Source of the DNA: Microdochium bolleyi
Lineage: Eukaryota; Ascomycota; Sordariomycetes; Xylariales; Microdochiaceae
Assembly (NCBI GenBank): GCA_001566295.1
Contig: KQ964257.1
Span: forward strand, 124,001 to 188,000
Reading direction: 5' to 3'
DNA: 64,000 nucleotides
Below the pieces are notes generated by a model. It was not told the DNA's origin. It searched no databases and saw only the letters and a list, made by a program, of their open reading frames with translations. Positions 38,741 to 51,666 of the stretch are shown here, in pieces; position 1 is the stretch's first letter; the number at the start of each line of letters is the position of its first letter. Both the position numbers and the translations under genes were made by a program.

Positions 38741-40433
38741 ATGACCACTACTTGCACACAAGCCGGCATACGCACGCTGTTCGTCGAGTCATTGCAAGAT
38801 TACCACCAGGCCGCAGCCGCATGTCCCAAAACATGTGAATATCTCTACGGCACCAAGGCGCCGCCATTCTTCGATGTTCGTCCCATCCCCCTCTTCGCTC
38901 CAACGAGAAAGCCCATTGACTAACGCCTATAGCCAGATTCACCAAGGAGCATTCCTCCAGGCCATCCTGACGATGCTCTTCAGCGGACCATACCTGCTCG
39001 CGTACTACCTCGCCACCTCCTTCGGCCGGCAGCGCCTCCGGAGCCTCTTCGCCGTCTTCGCCGTGTTCCAGCTCGCGCTCAACGTCCCCATCATGATCAT
39101 CGCCAACGCGATGATCTTCGCCGTCAGCCCGGGCAACAGCAGCCCCCGCATGGCCCCCGGTGGCGCGGCGGCCCTCCCCTCGGTCCCGGACCTCATCGTC
39201 GCCGACGCCGTCGTGCAGCTCGAGATCTTCGCCTCCGCCATCATCTGGTGCACCATGTGGCTGCGGCACCTCCTCGACAACACGGACGCGCGGAACATCA
39301 CCCACCGCAGCACCGCGGCGGAGGACGGCGCCGGCGCCGGCGCCGGGCTCGCAGCACACAGGCATCACCGCCTGCGGCCGTTCCGCCTCAGCACGTACAG
39401 GGGTACCGCCAGGCACTCGCGGCGCTCGAAGCGCGAGCTCGCCTCGACGCGGAGCTACCTCCTCAACCTCGCCATCCTGGGCACGTCCGTCCTGACAACC
39501 ACGGTCCTCGGGTCGTGGTATCTGATCCAGCGGCTGTACTTTGTGTCCACCGCCAACCTGTCCGGCGTGCCCGACATCTGCAGAGAGTCACCATATGCGC
39601 CGCTGGCCCTGGACCCGTTCAAGATCGTCGCAGTCCCGAGCGGCGCGCACGTGCTCATCCTCGCGCTGCTCCTCGCCGCGATGCTGGTCGAGGCGCTGGC
39701 CGACCGCGCGGCCCCGAGCAGGCGGTGGAAGCTGACCGTCGCCAGCGCCGCGGTGACGTGTGCGTTCGCGCACGGGTGGGTGCTCAGCAGCGTGTTCGAG
39801 ATGGCCCGGATCAGGGACGTGCTGGTCGCCGTGTTCGGCGAGGAGGGCGCGGCTGTCGACAGCGTCACCTCCGCCGCGCGGGTGCTGGCCGTGGTGGTCT
39901 GGATGCCCGTCGTCGGCGCGCTGGCGTGCTGGTTCTGGCGCGCATTTGCGCTCGCCAGTGGGCTCTGTAGGTGCTCTTCCACTCCGACCTGTCTTGTTCT
40001 TCGTGTGTCTGGCTAATATGAGCTTCTAACGATAGGCCCGTCCCTGATCACCAGTAAACTCCCCTGGCAGATCAACCCACACGAGCACCTCTGGCGCTTC
40101 AATCCGAAGCCGGAGTCCCTCGCCGACCGTTTCCGGCTCGTCGCCCCAGACGACGACGACAACATCTGCGGCGGGAACCTGGCGCTGCACTACTCGATGA
40201 CGGGTACGCTAGGCCCCGAGGCAGCTGGGACGACCAGCTCGGACCACCAGACCAGCAGCGTGAGTGAGGATGCGTGGAAGGACTCGTCGGCGATGCCGCG
40301 CTGCCCACCCAGGGCGGTCGCGAGTCCGAGGCATAGCCGGGGGTCGGAGGTGCCGGCGCCGGAGCAGGAAATCAGCACAATGGGAATATCGTCCCGAGGC
40401 CGGACCATGAAGGCGTGCACTGCATGGGTATGA
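38741..40433 (+). CDS. Predicted seven-pass membrane protein of unknown function
   Basis: Three exons: 38741-38875, 38937-39966 and 40036-40433 (introns of 61 and 69 nt, both with clear CTAAC branch sites), total 520 aa. The first donor (GTTCGT) is weak. The N-terminal exon has spaced Cys residues (ACPKTCEYLYG). I count seven hydrophobic segments: AFLQAILTMLFSGPYLLAYYL, SLFAVFAVFQLALNVPIMII, VVQLEIFASAIIWCTMWL, LLNLAILGTSVLTTTVLGSW, HVLILALLLAAMLVEALA, LTVASAAVTCAFAHGWVLS and VLAVVVWMPVVGALACWFW. A hydrophilic tail of about 150 residues follows, with an Asp run and a Ser/Thr-rich end. Topology is receptor-like, but no GPCR signature motif is evident. Family not recognised. Confidence 0.75.
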
Positions 40434-40646
40434 CCTGGCCCCGGAGGGAGCGGCTCGCATCGCGGCGGATTCAGCCTCGCGTTTATTTGTTGATCATGGC
40501 CAGAAGGTTGGCATTGGGGGTTCGAGCAATGGCTCCGGCTGCCTGAACGGCAGGTGTATTGTATAATCAGCTTGGCAGAATTTCTGCGTCAACAATTCAA
40601 AACCAGCAGGTCTATTTGAGAGGTCTGTGGGAGGCTAGCCTTGATA

Positions 40647-42203
40647 TCACTTCAGTCGCGACATGACCTTCACTGCCTCCTCGCGGACATCTCTTGTGAT
40701 CTCGCCTGCTGGCTGCTCTTTCTTGATAAGTCCGACGCCAGTACCCCTATGACAGTCAACACGTCAGCACTCAGTCCCTTCTTTTTGTTGTCGGACTTTG
40801 TCCCGGAAGTAGGCGATGTCATCTCGCGAACGAAGGTAAAGAAGGAGCCACTTACGACCATGTCACCATCCTCGACGACTCGCCTTGCTCCTTGGCACTC
40901 TTGAACAGCGCCTTGTTCTCTTCCAGCGACAGCCCGCCGACGTGGTCGATGTACGATGGGTGGACGACAGCGCGGCCGTCATACACCCCTGGCCAGGAGT
41001 GGTTGCCCTGGACGTGGTCGTGAATATATGATCTGTTCGTGTCGCTCAGATGTCAACATCAACCCATGATGGCCTCGTAAGAACGGAAAATTGGCCAGAG
41101 AAGGTCACTGCTTACTTAACTGTGTTTTGGCCGCCGTCGGAAGTCGACAGGATCGCCTGTCGTTTGTAGTCCTGCGCATCGGACTCTGTCGCAACCATGT
41201 ACTAGGAGCTCACCGAGGTCAGTATTAGGTCCACGAATGCAAGGCGAGCATGGGCGACATCTCGACAGCCTCCCGGGTGTCCATTTTGAACAGAACTCAC
41301 CCTCGTTCCCAGCACGGCAGCATCAGCACCCAATGCCAAAGCAGCAGCCACTCCACGACCGTCGGCGATACCTCCAGCCGCCCACAGCGCAATTTCCCTC
41401 TTGCCTGACCCGTTGCCACTACACTCGACCTCTGAGCTGGCCAGCATGTCGGCGATCTCAGGCACGAGACTGACAATCCCAGCACCGCTGGCGAACTGAT
41501 GGCCCCCGGCATCAATGCCTTGCGCGACAATGATGTCCGCCCCGTCCTCGACCGCCTTCCGCGCAGCCTCTACGGTGCCGACCTGTACGGCGATGTGCAA
41601 GTCCCACGCCTCACTCTCCGCAGAAGAAGCAGCCTGCCGCAAGCCCTCGATGATCTTGCGGATCGTGTCCGGCCTCTCGGGAGAGGGCGCGAACAGCCAG
41701 ACCACCCCTGGTCTGTGCCTGACGAGGATGGGTAGCGTGGTGTCGTTGAAGTGCTCCAGCGCGGAAGCGTCGTAGGTCACGAAGCCGACGCCCAGCGGGA
41801 GAGTCGAGGTGCTACATCTGTCACGGTTGTGGAGCTCCCCTAGTAGTTTCTGGGCTGTAGAGAGCTGCTCATCAAGCGTCTTGGTCACGACCGCGGAGCC
41901 GGGTTTGAAGTCTCGGCCACCCTGGATGAACCCTGCATCGGAGTTAGCAAGAGATATCACTTGACGGGCGAATGCCACCGAACAAGCAGTTCTTGTGCCT
42001 GTGTATCATGGAAACTGACCGAGCCCGCCAGTCCTGGTCACCTCTGTCGCCAGTCTCACATTGCTGACAAAGTCCATCGGGGCGCTCACAATGAGCGGAT
42101 GGCTTGTGTTTGGGAACCATCTCTGCATTAGGGATTGCGCCATCCTGCTCGTGCCGGTTGCTGTTGCTGCTGCTGCTTTGGCCGTGCGGACGAGACGTGC
42201 CAT
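40647..42203 (-). CDS. Nitronate monooxygenase (2-nitropropane dioxygenase family)
   Basis: Five exons on the minus strand: 42203-42020, 41932-41301, 41201-41116, 41032-40856 and 40746-40647, total 392 aa. Introns are 87, 99, 83 and 109 nt and phases agree throughout. It is an FMN-binding TIM-barrel. N-terminal HPLIVSAPMDFVSN and TGGLG, the central ADIIVAQGIDAGGHQ (with the conserved His) and the phosphate-binding ADAAVLGTRYMVATES motif are all present, the last rebuilt by splicing. The C-terminus WSGTGVGLIKKEQPAGEI matches the expected family end. The enzyme oxidises alkyl nitronates such as propionate-3-nitronate and is regarded as a detoxification enzyme. A second possible start lies at residue 21. 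It converges with the 7-TM gene, with 213 bp between stops. Confidence 0.92.
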
Positions 42204-45200
42204 CTGTGCTGTACACAAAGCTTGCGGATATATTGTCGGCCCTGCCTGCTCCTCAATCGATACACCGAGTGGCAGTTGGATTATGCCGGAATTTCAGACA
42301 GCTGAGGTTTGATTGTCACCGTCTGCTTGCCCATTATACATGTCACGCACCCTCAAAGTTCCTCGCCATGACATGAAGCATCATCGGGAAGCTCACAATG
42401 GAGGACAGTACTGTTCAGAGTGGGTCTCCGGAATGCATGCGGGGGAATGCCACCGGGACATCGGGATTCACGGGTCTCTGCCGTAGACTGACTTGCTCGG
42501 CATGGACCCCTCACCCGTCGCCGTCACATCCGCTTCATCGCTCACCACTGTCGCCATGTTATTTGTGAGCAATGAGCTGAGCAGGCGGTGTTGTGCGCAG
42601 TGGGCTCTCTGGTCCCATCACCTCCTCATAGATAGCTCTGTTTGCGGGTGACGACAGGGTGTGATGCTGTCGACATAGAGCTCTGGTGTCGATCGCCATG
42701 CATTCACTTCAATACGCAGTATGCTGCTCAGACTCAGCACGGTGCCGGCAATAGCCAGTCGGACAAGCGTCGTCATCTCCCCTCAGGCGCAGGCCTTGGG
42801 AATCGATATGGAGCCTGTTGAGCCGGAATCACCATGTCCGCACCCCCGCCATTAGGCTGGTAAGGAGGCCACTCCGTTGAATCCGCCCAGGCCGGCACCA
42901 TGCGCTACTGATGCCAAGTGGAGAGTCTGAGTACGGCAGTCTCTGACCGCAACACTCTTCCCAAGCGTGACCGACTGTGGGCGTGGGATGCTCCGAGTCG
43001 GCAGGCGGCATCGCGAAGGTACTGACATCGACCGGGCGCAAGACGATGCAGCCACATTTCTGAATTCGGGCGACTGCGCCGTGCAGATGGCACACTGCGG
43101 CAGGCCGGCATCCGCCGACCACCAATTCCCCACGGTGCCGTGTCATGGTCGGCCTGTTGCCGAATCTGGAGTGACTGAAGCAAGACAATCTGAGGCGAGG
43201 CATGTGAGACAGCTCGAGAGCAGATGCCAGTGCGGCAGCTGTGGATTGGATGGCCGGCACAGCAGGGCAGGCAGAGCCTGATGGCTGCGACTGGTGCGTG
43301 GGATCAGAAGTTCCTTGGGCCGTAGAGAGAGAAGATTGCTCGACTTGTGCTGGACTAGTGGTGGTGTTGGTGTTGGTGGTGGTGTCGGTGGACTCCTTCC
43401 AGGCGAGCCAGGTTCCAGGTTCCAAGGTTGCCGTCAAAGTGCAAGGCACCTCTGGCTGCCCTCCCCACTCCCCCGATCGCGACAAACCAGGTTCGGGCTC
43501 TTCCCTTCCTCCTCTGCCCAGGTGTCCCTCAGTGCCATCCATCCATCCAAAGGCCTGTCGGTACAGTCATCCCAGCCACTCCGACTCGTCGATGTTCCTG
43601 CCGCGTCCTGCGTTCCTCCGCCCAGTCGAGCGCCTCATGCCTGCCATCTCCTCCATACTGCCATCCGCCCGACCGCCTCGCACCGCCCACTGCGCATCTT
43701 GGCAATGGTGCCGGTTGTTGGTGGCACCATCACGAGCAGGCGATTACGATGCAGCCCAGGCACCTCGACGAGCCGACGTGGAGCAACCTCGATCCCACGC
43801 CTAAGCCCTCTGGACTGACCCCCCACCGTTCCAGCGCGCGACGAGAGCGAACAACACGAGACTTCAGCCCCAGCCAGCCCGCCATGACACAACCACCATG
43901 GGTGTCTGTTGTCCAGACCCAGCAAGTTAGTTCGCTCACAAGAGTAGCCACAGACCCGGACAGTGCAATGCAAATCCAATGTCGACTTCGCCCGTCAAGC
44001 CCCGCTCTTCTTCCCTCGGCCTGTGCTGCCTGCCGAGCGTATCACGGCAGCTTACTTTCGAAGCAATCACGCTAAATTGATACATGACCCGGGCGAGACA
44101 CTCGGAACTGACCCCCGCTGAACCCATGTTCGGCGATGAAGGATGTTCGTCAGTCCGCTACACACAAAGACGCCAGTGAGCCATCGTGGCACTTCTCCCA
44201 AAGAGTTTCGACGGCTTCCGTCGATTCTAGACTCCCAGCCGGCTCAACCCCATCACCATGTTCACCTGGCGACACTGTGCTCTTGGCACATCTGACCATC
44301 ATGCTGCAAGATCTCCCAGACGGTTCATCTGCTCGTTACTGTTAGAGCGCTTGTGTCTGTCTCATGCTGACTTTGACCACATCCATGGCGTGCCAATATT
44401 GGTCAAGAACTCCCATCTTGCCCATTTCGCTTGTCGCCAGCCCAGCAACATTTACCCGCAAAGTGTCTCGACAAGGGACCAAAGGCAGCCTATTCATTCG
44501 CTGCCTCGCTCCTTTCGCCATCATCAAGCACTGAGAACCAGTGGGAGAAAGGGTCCTCTCCGTTCTCCTCCGCCGACCGAAGTTCTCCACCGGCACCTTG
44601 TCATGTCATTTGGCAATGCACGCTGTGTGGTCTGACCGAAGCTCTCGACAATGCCCGACGCCTCGAGCCACTTTTCCAAGCGAGCGACACGGTTGAATGC
44701 ACAAGACCGGGATTGCTCTCCTCGGACCCATCACGATGCAGTTCTTGACCCTCGCATCCTTTCTCTGCTAGTCGAATTGCTGTGTGGCGCTCTTGTCACA
44801 TTGTTGTTACACATGAGCAGATACGGATTGCTGTTGTCCCGCGTCATGGAATGCATCAGAACGGCCAGCAAGCGATTGTGCGCCACTCCCGTGCAAACTT
44901 TCGACGATCGAGAGCAAACACGCGGGCATCCTGGGACCGTCGCTGTTGCCTGTCCAGAATCGGCAGAGACGGCCACCTCTTGGATCGTGGGCATCATCCA
45001 CATTCACTCAGGCGCCATACACTGGCTGGCCATTACATTCGGCGTGAAACCGTTGCGCGAAAGGTTTCTTGATATGCTGCGTCATCTGCCGATCAATTTT
45101 CACCGCACCTCCAGACCCGAGGAGCTACGGCAAAAACGACGCATGTGCTTATGTGCCGTGGCCGCAGCCCACCCCCCGAAAAGAAACTGTGCTGAGCCAA

Positions 45201-48200
45201 GAGCGCTTCGCAAGGCAAGGGTAGGTCTCCGAGATGATGCTGTACTGCGGATGTATGCACCTGACGAAACGTGCAACCCGGTTAATGGAGTTGCACTCTG
45301 TCGTCGTCTCGGAGTGTAGAGCCTGACTCGTTGCAGGCGACCGTGCAATGCCATGCCATAGTTACCCACAAGCCGTATTTAATCGAGCTCGGCGTCTCGG
45401 GCATTCCTTGCCTTCGGCGTGCGCTGGCAGGCCTGCAGAGAGCGCTCAGCCCTCCAAGACTGGCGCGCAGGTTGAACGCACGACTTTGGAACGTGGCTTG
45501 AAACCTGCCTGCCGATCTTGGGCCGCTGAGGTTGGTGAGTGATGGGTGGCCGGCCGCGCGCTAACACATCGCACAGGCCTAGGATTACTCCTCCATGCAC
45601 TGGGCGGTCGTCCACAGTAAGACAAGGATTGCGCCAACACAGTGAGACGGAGGATGATCCGGACACGCCACACTCCGTTCATCAGCACCGACCTTGCACG
45701 GAACTCGTCCGTCCTTGACAACATTGGAGCAATAAGACAGTCTTGACTTTTGCAATGACCATGCCCGGACGACAGACCCCCAATCAGGAGCCAAAAGCGA
45801 AGGTCTTATCTGGTAGGCAGCATTCACGAGAGCAAGCTTGGATGAGAACAACAGGCTGCCTGCCGTCCAGCTCGATTGTCTGCCCAGCAGGCTCAAAACT
45901 CGCATGTAGCAAATCGCAGACCCTGCTTGACTGTGTGCTGTGTCACGCAAATCACTGTGCTCATGTGCTCGGTGCACCACGAAATCGTGCAGAACGCCAT
46001 GCTTCGCCTATGTCTGATAAACATCACGCCAGGAAGACTTCGGCCCTGGCATATTGACCTATTATGAAATGCGACCAGTCCCGAGTCCTCGACTTTGCGG
46101 AGGCGATCCGGCGGCGCACGGCTAATGGCTCAAAGCTTTCCACCTTGAACCTTGGAATGACTCCAGGCGCGCTGCCCGAGACGGTACAGTGCGGTCAGGC
46201 GCGCCAGTGGGGAGTCCTCTCACGGCATCGCACACAACCGAGCCCGGGATATCGGAACGCCATGTCCTTGCCACCAGTTTCGTCGATACCTGCACACAAT
46301 TCGAGCCCCATGGCCTGCGGAAACTAGTTTGACTACCACACTCGCTCGATACATCGACTTATGCGGACAACCATGGATTTACGACCTACAGGGTTTGGCT
46401 CCAGCGGGTACGCAGCTGACCAGCGGCGATCTCAACATCTCCTTCCAGGCCTTCTCGGGTTGTGGCAAACCGCGGGTGCCTCGCTCACTTCGAAGAGATC
46501 TATCTGCGGACTAGGAGATACTGGTCCCATCGGCCATGACCGCAACAAGCCAAGAAAGCATACCGAGTAGGCGCAGCTGGGCGGCCCCCACTTGAGCACT
46601 GTGGGCAATGCGATCACACGCCTGGCCCCTAGTGACAATAGTCTCGCCCTGCAGATGAGTGTCACGGGAGACGGCATTTGCGCTGCTTCGACGACACACA
46701 TCCGAGGACATTTTCGGAACTCCAAAGGCAGGTGAGTACCTAGGATCTAAGACCCTGGTCTGAGTCTGGCATTGAGCTGTGGGTTCCGGTTGGGTCCACC
46801 AGCATGTGCACTAACTCGGACGTGGCCAAGTCCACGCATGCCTGCCCCTCTCCTGTCCCCTGGCTTCAATCATCTGACTGGCCCGCAGCTGGTTGACGAA
46901 GGGACAGACGGTGTACATCGACGGACATCGAAACCGTCGACTGCCTGATGGTGTCGGGGGTGGGCCGACGAGCGAGCGAACGAGCGAGCAGCGGTCGCAG
47001 CATCGCCTTTTGATATGAAGTTGGAACCCTGTCTCGGAATATCCGCAAACACCGATCAGCAGGACGCACGCCGCGTTACCAAGCGAGCCTTGCGACAGAC
47101 CTGTCGTGTGTCGAAAGTGTGTGAGCGTGAGGACGCCGCCGTGTTTCCGTCCAGGGAGCCTGTCTATTGCATGCGGCACCCTCATCACGCACCATCCATG
47201 CTCTCTGTGGACAGAGGCCGACACTCTCCCGCCTGGCACGCAACCTGTGGGCGCTCCACGCGGAGGAGAATAGGTACTGACTTCATCGTGCTTGCAGTGG
47301 CAGCAATCGCCAATGTAAGGCAACGGAACGCTGCCCTGCTCAGACGAGAGTGCCCCCCGAGCTGCTCCCTCCCCTTTCCTGGTCGGAGTGCTGCACCCAC
47401 TTTACGCCCCTCAGCATACACCAACCACCACATGCTGTGCCACCAATGGCAGGGTCCGTCCGAGTCTCAATCCGGTCATGGATCAGTCTGGTCGCTGATG
47501 GGCCATGGTTCCCCTTGACGCACCAGGGCAAACCTGAATGGCTGATGAGTGTAGGATTGATTGAGGGGCAACGCAGCCGACGTACGCATACGGATACGCT
47601 GTGGGCACGGGAAAGTGCCCTCTTCCGTGCGGGCACGACGGCCGACCTGGGACTAGAACTGGCAAGGGCCTGCTTTAGACCGTCGCCTAGTTATCTGTGG
47701 TTGCCTCTTGGAATACGCAGCTGCTGCCGCCACGGCCAGTTGGGGGCTTGGGCAGACAGGGCTCCGCAACGAAGACGACGGCCCTTAGCATTACAACTAT
47801 GTATGCACAGTATGCAGAGCTCCGGCTGTGGCCGAAGCACAAAGAAGCTGGCCTGCGCAGCAACCCAAGCCTGGCTCGCCTGGACACCCATGGGCGTCCT
47901 CTTCAGGCAAGTGCTCGACAAAGGACGTCGAGCTGTGGGTGCTAGGAGAAGAAGCCGAGGCGGCGAGTCATCCACGACATTTGACACACACGGGCACACA
48001 CCCTAGCGTACGGGCAGCTCGTAACACTGCGGTGCGCATCCGATGGCAAGCTCTGAGTGTGCACAGCAAGCAGCGATGCAGCACGCGGGCTCTGGAGGGG
48101 GGTGCGCGAGGGCATGTGTCTGGCACACGAGACGGACGGCCGGCCCTGCGCTGGGGTTCTTTTGGACACCCAGACGCCTGAGCAGCAGTCGTCAGCCAGA

Positions 48201-49494
48201 TGGGCGGGCGGGCGAAGTTTGACTGGCTCAACCGGGAGGGCAGGTGGGGCAGAACATTGGCTGGCTGGACGCCCTGTCGCAGGTCCGCGCGTGCACTGTA
48301 CCACGTACGCCCCGACCTGTCATTACGCAAAGGCTAAAGGAGGAAGCAGCGCAGCGCCCCTGCCGGGCCAGGCAACGCAAGGCAAGGCAAGAGCGAGGCA
48401 GGGCCCTCGACCGCGCCTCGAGCCTCCACTCCAGTCGGGGTTGCGAGCCAGCCCTGGAGCCCTGGCTGGCGCCGGGGCTGTCGTCAGGTGAGGAATTACG
48501 GAGTACCCGCGGAGTACTCACAGCTGGTACGCAGGGCCCACCGCGATGGCCGGGCGTCGCTGCAGGTACCTCCGTACTGTCGGCGTACCTACATGCTGCG
48601 TGCTGCGTACCTAGGTACCCAAGGAGATGGATGCAAGTGCTGCAAGGCAGGCAGGCAGGCAGGCAGGCTAGTGTGCTTCAACGCCATCACGCTCAACACA
48701 CACCACGACCAGACTCGCAGGGCTCCAGGCCGCGGCGTGGAGCCTGTCGAGCAGCCAGCACGGGGACCACTTTACACCAAAGAGACGCCAGCCAGGGCCT
48801 CTCCTCCACGCAAGGAGTTCCTGTCCGAGCTACGCACTACCGTACCTACGCAGCACCATGCTTCGCTGCTACTCGGCTGGGCCAGGGCCAGCCTCGACGT
48901 CCAAGTCTCCATTCTCTGGTCCCTGACTCTTTGTCGAGACATCTGTTCTGCTTCCCCCAAACAAACTTGGTCGACAATCCGCCAAAACTTGACCTCGCCT
49001 GCCCTGCTCTTTCTTTCTATCTACCGTACTCCGTGCCTACGCGTAGACACCAACCCTCGCATCTCCGGCCCCAGTTCCGACCCACGCCAGCAAGCTGTGC
49101 CGGATATCAGCCTGCTTCGACCCTCCTCAGCTTTTTCCTCGCCCATTGACTCGATCCTGCCCCGACGGACTGAAAGGCCGTCCCAGACGAGCTCGCTGAG
49201 CACGCATCTTCAACCAGATTGTATCTTGAATCCCTCCTCGAGCGTCGATACCTCCCGTCACTGTTGCACGAACGAATCCGCGAGGTGCCCTGAACAACCT
49301 GCCCGTACACGGAGAATCCTATTTTTTCCACGACCCTCGTAGCCTGCTTCAGAGCAGACACAACGCTCCGCTATCAGCATCGAGTCGAGAATGATCTAGA
49401 CATCGCCCTTTCGTCTCGCTACCAAGCTAGCCACGGCCTCTCCGGCAGGAGCACCAGCCTCGCCCACGGCGGCGTTGGTCGATCGTCGGTCCTC
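42204..49494. other. 7.3-kb gene-poor divergent region upstream of the cyclin gene
   Basis: The largest gap in the window. Numerous open frames of 60-300 codons exist on both strands, but they overlap one another and lack recognisable domains. I call none. Around 46,960-46,990 there is a short GAGC/CGAG repeat, at 48,646-48,668 a GGCA repeat, and at 48,490-48,620 several GTAC-rich palindromic words. The final 600 bp before 49,495 are pyrimidine-rich, like a long transcribed leader. Long promoter, long 5' leader and unannotated non-coding RNA are all possible. Confidence 0.5.
48646..48668. repeat. GGCA tetranucleotide microsatellite
   Basis: Nearly six perfect copies of GGCA in tandem within the presumed promoter/leader region of the cyclin gene. 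Confidence 0.9.
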
Positions 49495-51581
49495 ATGTAT
49501 TCAGCGACTGCTCACCAGAGTCTCTACCCATACTCTCCGCCCTCGACATACCCTACCGCTCAACCGAGAGAGAGGGCGTTCCCATCTCTGCTCGACCAAT
49601 CCCGGCCGAAACATTCGTCGTCCTTGTTCAGCCGTGAGCTCCCCCATCCCACGGCCGGGCTCCGGACACCACCTGGCGACGACAACAACAACAATATGAA
49701 CGCTACCTATGCCAACCCGGTCCTGTCCAACAGCTACGAGAACCATGTCGCCCTTGCCAGGCAGCCGCATGGGGCCAGCGCCATAGGGTTAGCGAGGCGC
49801 GCTGCCGATGAAGCCTTGGTGAACCACTCACACTACGTCGGAGTGCAGCAACAACAGCAGCAGCAGCAGGCGTATCCCCACTCCTCACAGCAGCTTCTTC
49901 AGCACCAGCAACAACCCGCCACAGCATTCTCACAACAGGTCCAGACCGAACCGACCTCACGGTACAATGCCCCGACCTCACGACCGCAGCCATCGAAAGC
50001 ACAGCCGACCGTGCCCGAGAATGTGACAGCAGCGCCATGGGAAGGCACCGTTTCCAAGAAGGAGTCCAAGATGGTCACGCACAGCCTCGATCTGCCGCGC
50101 TGCATCAGCCCGAACGGAGGCCGACTGGACGAGTTTGCGGCGATGATGACATGCTTCTTCTGGTTCGAGACCATGGACACGATACGGACGGCCGAGCACA
50201 TCAAGGAGCGCCACCAGGCCGAGCCTCTCCCTCGCCTATCGCAGTATACAGAGCCTTGCCCGTCGTACAAGAAGTGGGTGCATGGCATCCTGACCACGAC
50301 CCAAGTCACGCAGAACGTGGTCCTCTTGGCGCTGCTCTTCGTCTACAGGCTGAAGAAGACGAACCCCAAGGTCAATGGCAATCCCGGCAGCGAGTACCGG
50401 CTGCTCACTGTGGCTCTCATGCTGGGCAACAAGTTCCTCGACGACAACACTTATACCAACAAGACATGGGCCGAGGTTTCTGGCATCTCGGTTAGGGAGA
50501 TCCACGTCATGGAAGTCGAGTTCCTTAGCAATATGCGTTACGGACTGCTGACCTCGAAGGATCAGTGGCAAGACTGGCTCAGCAAGCTGGCCTGCTTCCA
50601 CGACTACTGCGAGACAGCCAAGGTGGACGAGATGAGGAGACAGAGCGCCTCTGTCGCCGCTGCGCTCAGCGCGGTCTCACCATCGCACTCGCGCTTCTCA
50701 TCGCCATTGCCCTCCCCCACCAGCATCCTCCCTTCGAGCATGCCGAGTGCGCCCCCATCGCTCATGGCCTTCTCTGCGTCTTCTACGCCGATCCCCGTGG
50801 CTCAGAACTGGCCTACTTCATACCACCCGACACCCTCGGTGTCACCCCATCCCGCCAAGCCCAGTCAGGGTGTGGCTCGGAAGCGCAGCCTCGACGGCAC
50901 TACCGACGTCTTCGAGCCTGCCGCCAAGAGGATGCCTCGACAGCCGCCCATGGCATCAATGCCTGCTGCCCAGCCACGCATGCCCACCTCGGACGCCGTG
51001 CGGCTGCCGGTGCCCCAGCTCTCCGTGGACACCACCAACCAAACCTTTGCGCACCAACAGCCCATGTCCGTGGGTCCGCAGGCGAATTACCCTCCACAGC
51101 AGCATGTCGTGTCCCTGCCACCTTTAGGCCAAGGCGTGCGGGCCATGGCCACAGTCTTCGCTCCTACGACCGCTCCCGCAACTACCTGGGCGCCACAGGC
51201 CCCCATCATGGCACCGACCGGACCCCAGACCCCGACTGGCATCGCGGCATCACATTTCGGCACGCCTTCCAAGCGCCACAGCCCCAATGGCATTCCACAC
51301 TTTGCATCCTCTCCGATGGCTGACCCCTATGCCGCCCTTACACCCATCTCCAACTCCCCTTCGATATACCTGCAACAGCGAGCGAGCCCGTACAAGCCGA
51401 TTCGCCGTGTGAACACCCTCCTCTACCCACCACCTTCGATGCCGTTGTCAGAGTACCATCTCGGCTCGACCCAGATGCACTACCAGCCGCTTGGCCGGAG
51501 GAACGATCTTCGCACTGGCATCGTGCCAGAGTTCCTGGGCTCCGGGCATATGCAGATGCGCTACCTGACGCATACTCCGAG

Positions 51582-51642
<61 letters not shown>

Positions 51643-51666
51643 CAACAATACCAACCACATCACTAG
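49495..51666 (+). CDS. Pho85-type (PCL/Clg1-like) cyclin with poly-Gln tracts
   Basis: Single-exon 723-aa protein. The N-terminal 175 residues are Ser/Pro/Gln-rich with a Gln run at 118-125. The cyclin box lies at about 255-372: VHGILTTTQVTQNVVLLALLFVYRLKK, then EYRLLTVALMLGNKFLDDNTYTNKTWAEVSGISVREIHVMEVEFLSNMRYGLL. This is the signature of the Pho80/PCL cyclin family that activates Pho85-type kinases in nutrient and polarity control. The long disordered tail and overall size resemble fungal Clg1-like members. Residues after 380 are low complexity with Lys/Arg patches (ARKRSLDG, AAKRMPR), and the protein ends in 22 Gln. The start could also be the ATG at 49696. A 7.3-kb gap precedes the gene. 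Confidence 0.9.
51583..51648 (+). repeat. (CAG)17(CAA)5 trinucleotide repeat coding 22 Gln
   Basis: Seventeen pure CAG codons followed by five CAA codons, near the 3' end of the cyclin gene. It is the longest pure trinucleotide repeat I see in the window, and so a likely site of length variation between strains. Confidence 0.95.

Noticed and set aside
44651..45319. 222-codon ATG-started frame in the 7.3-kb gap
   Set aside because: Has some hydrophobic stretches but no recognisable family, mixed codon use unlike neighbouring genes, and no supporting splice or promoter signal.
48244..49149. 301-codon frame upstream of the cyclin gene
   Set aside because: Low-complexity Arg/Ala/Ser composition, starts at a non-ATG codon, and overlaps another long frame; more likely leader or promoter DNA.
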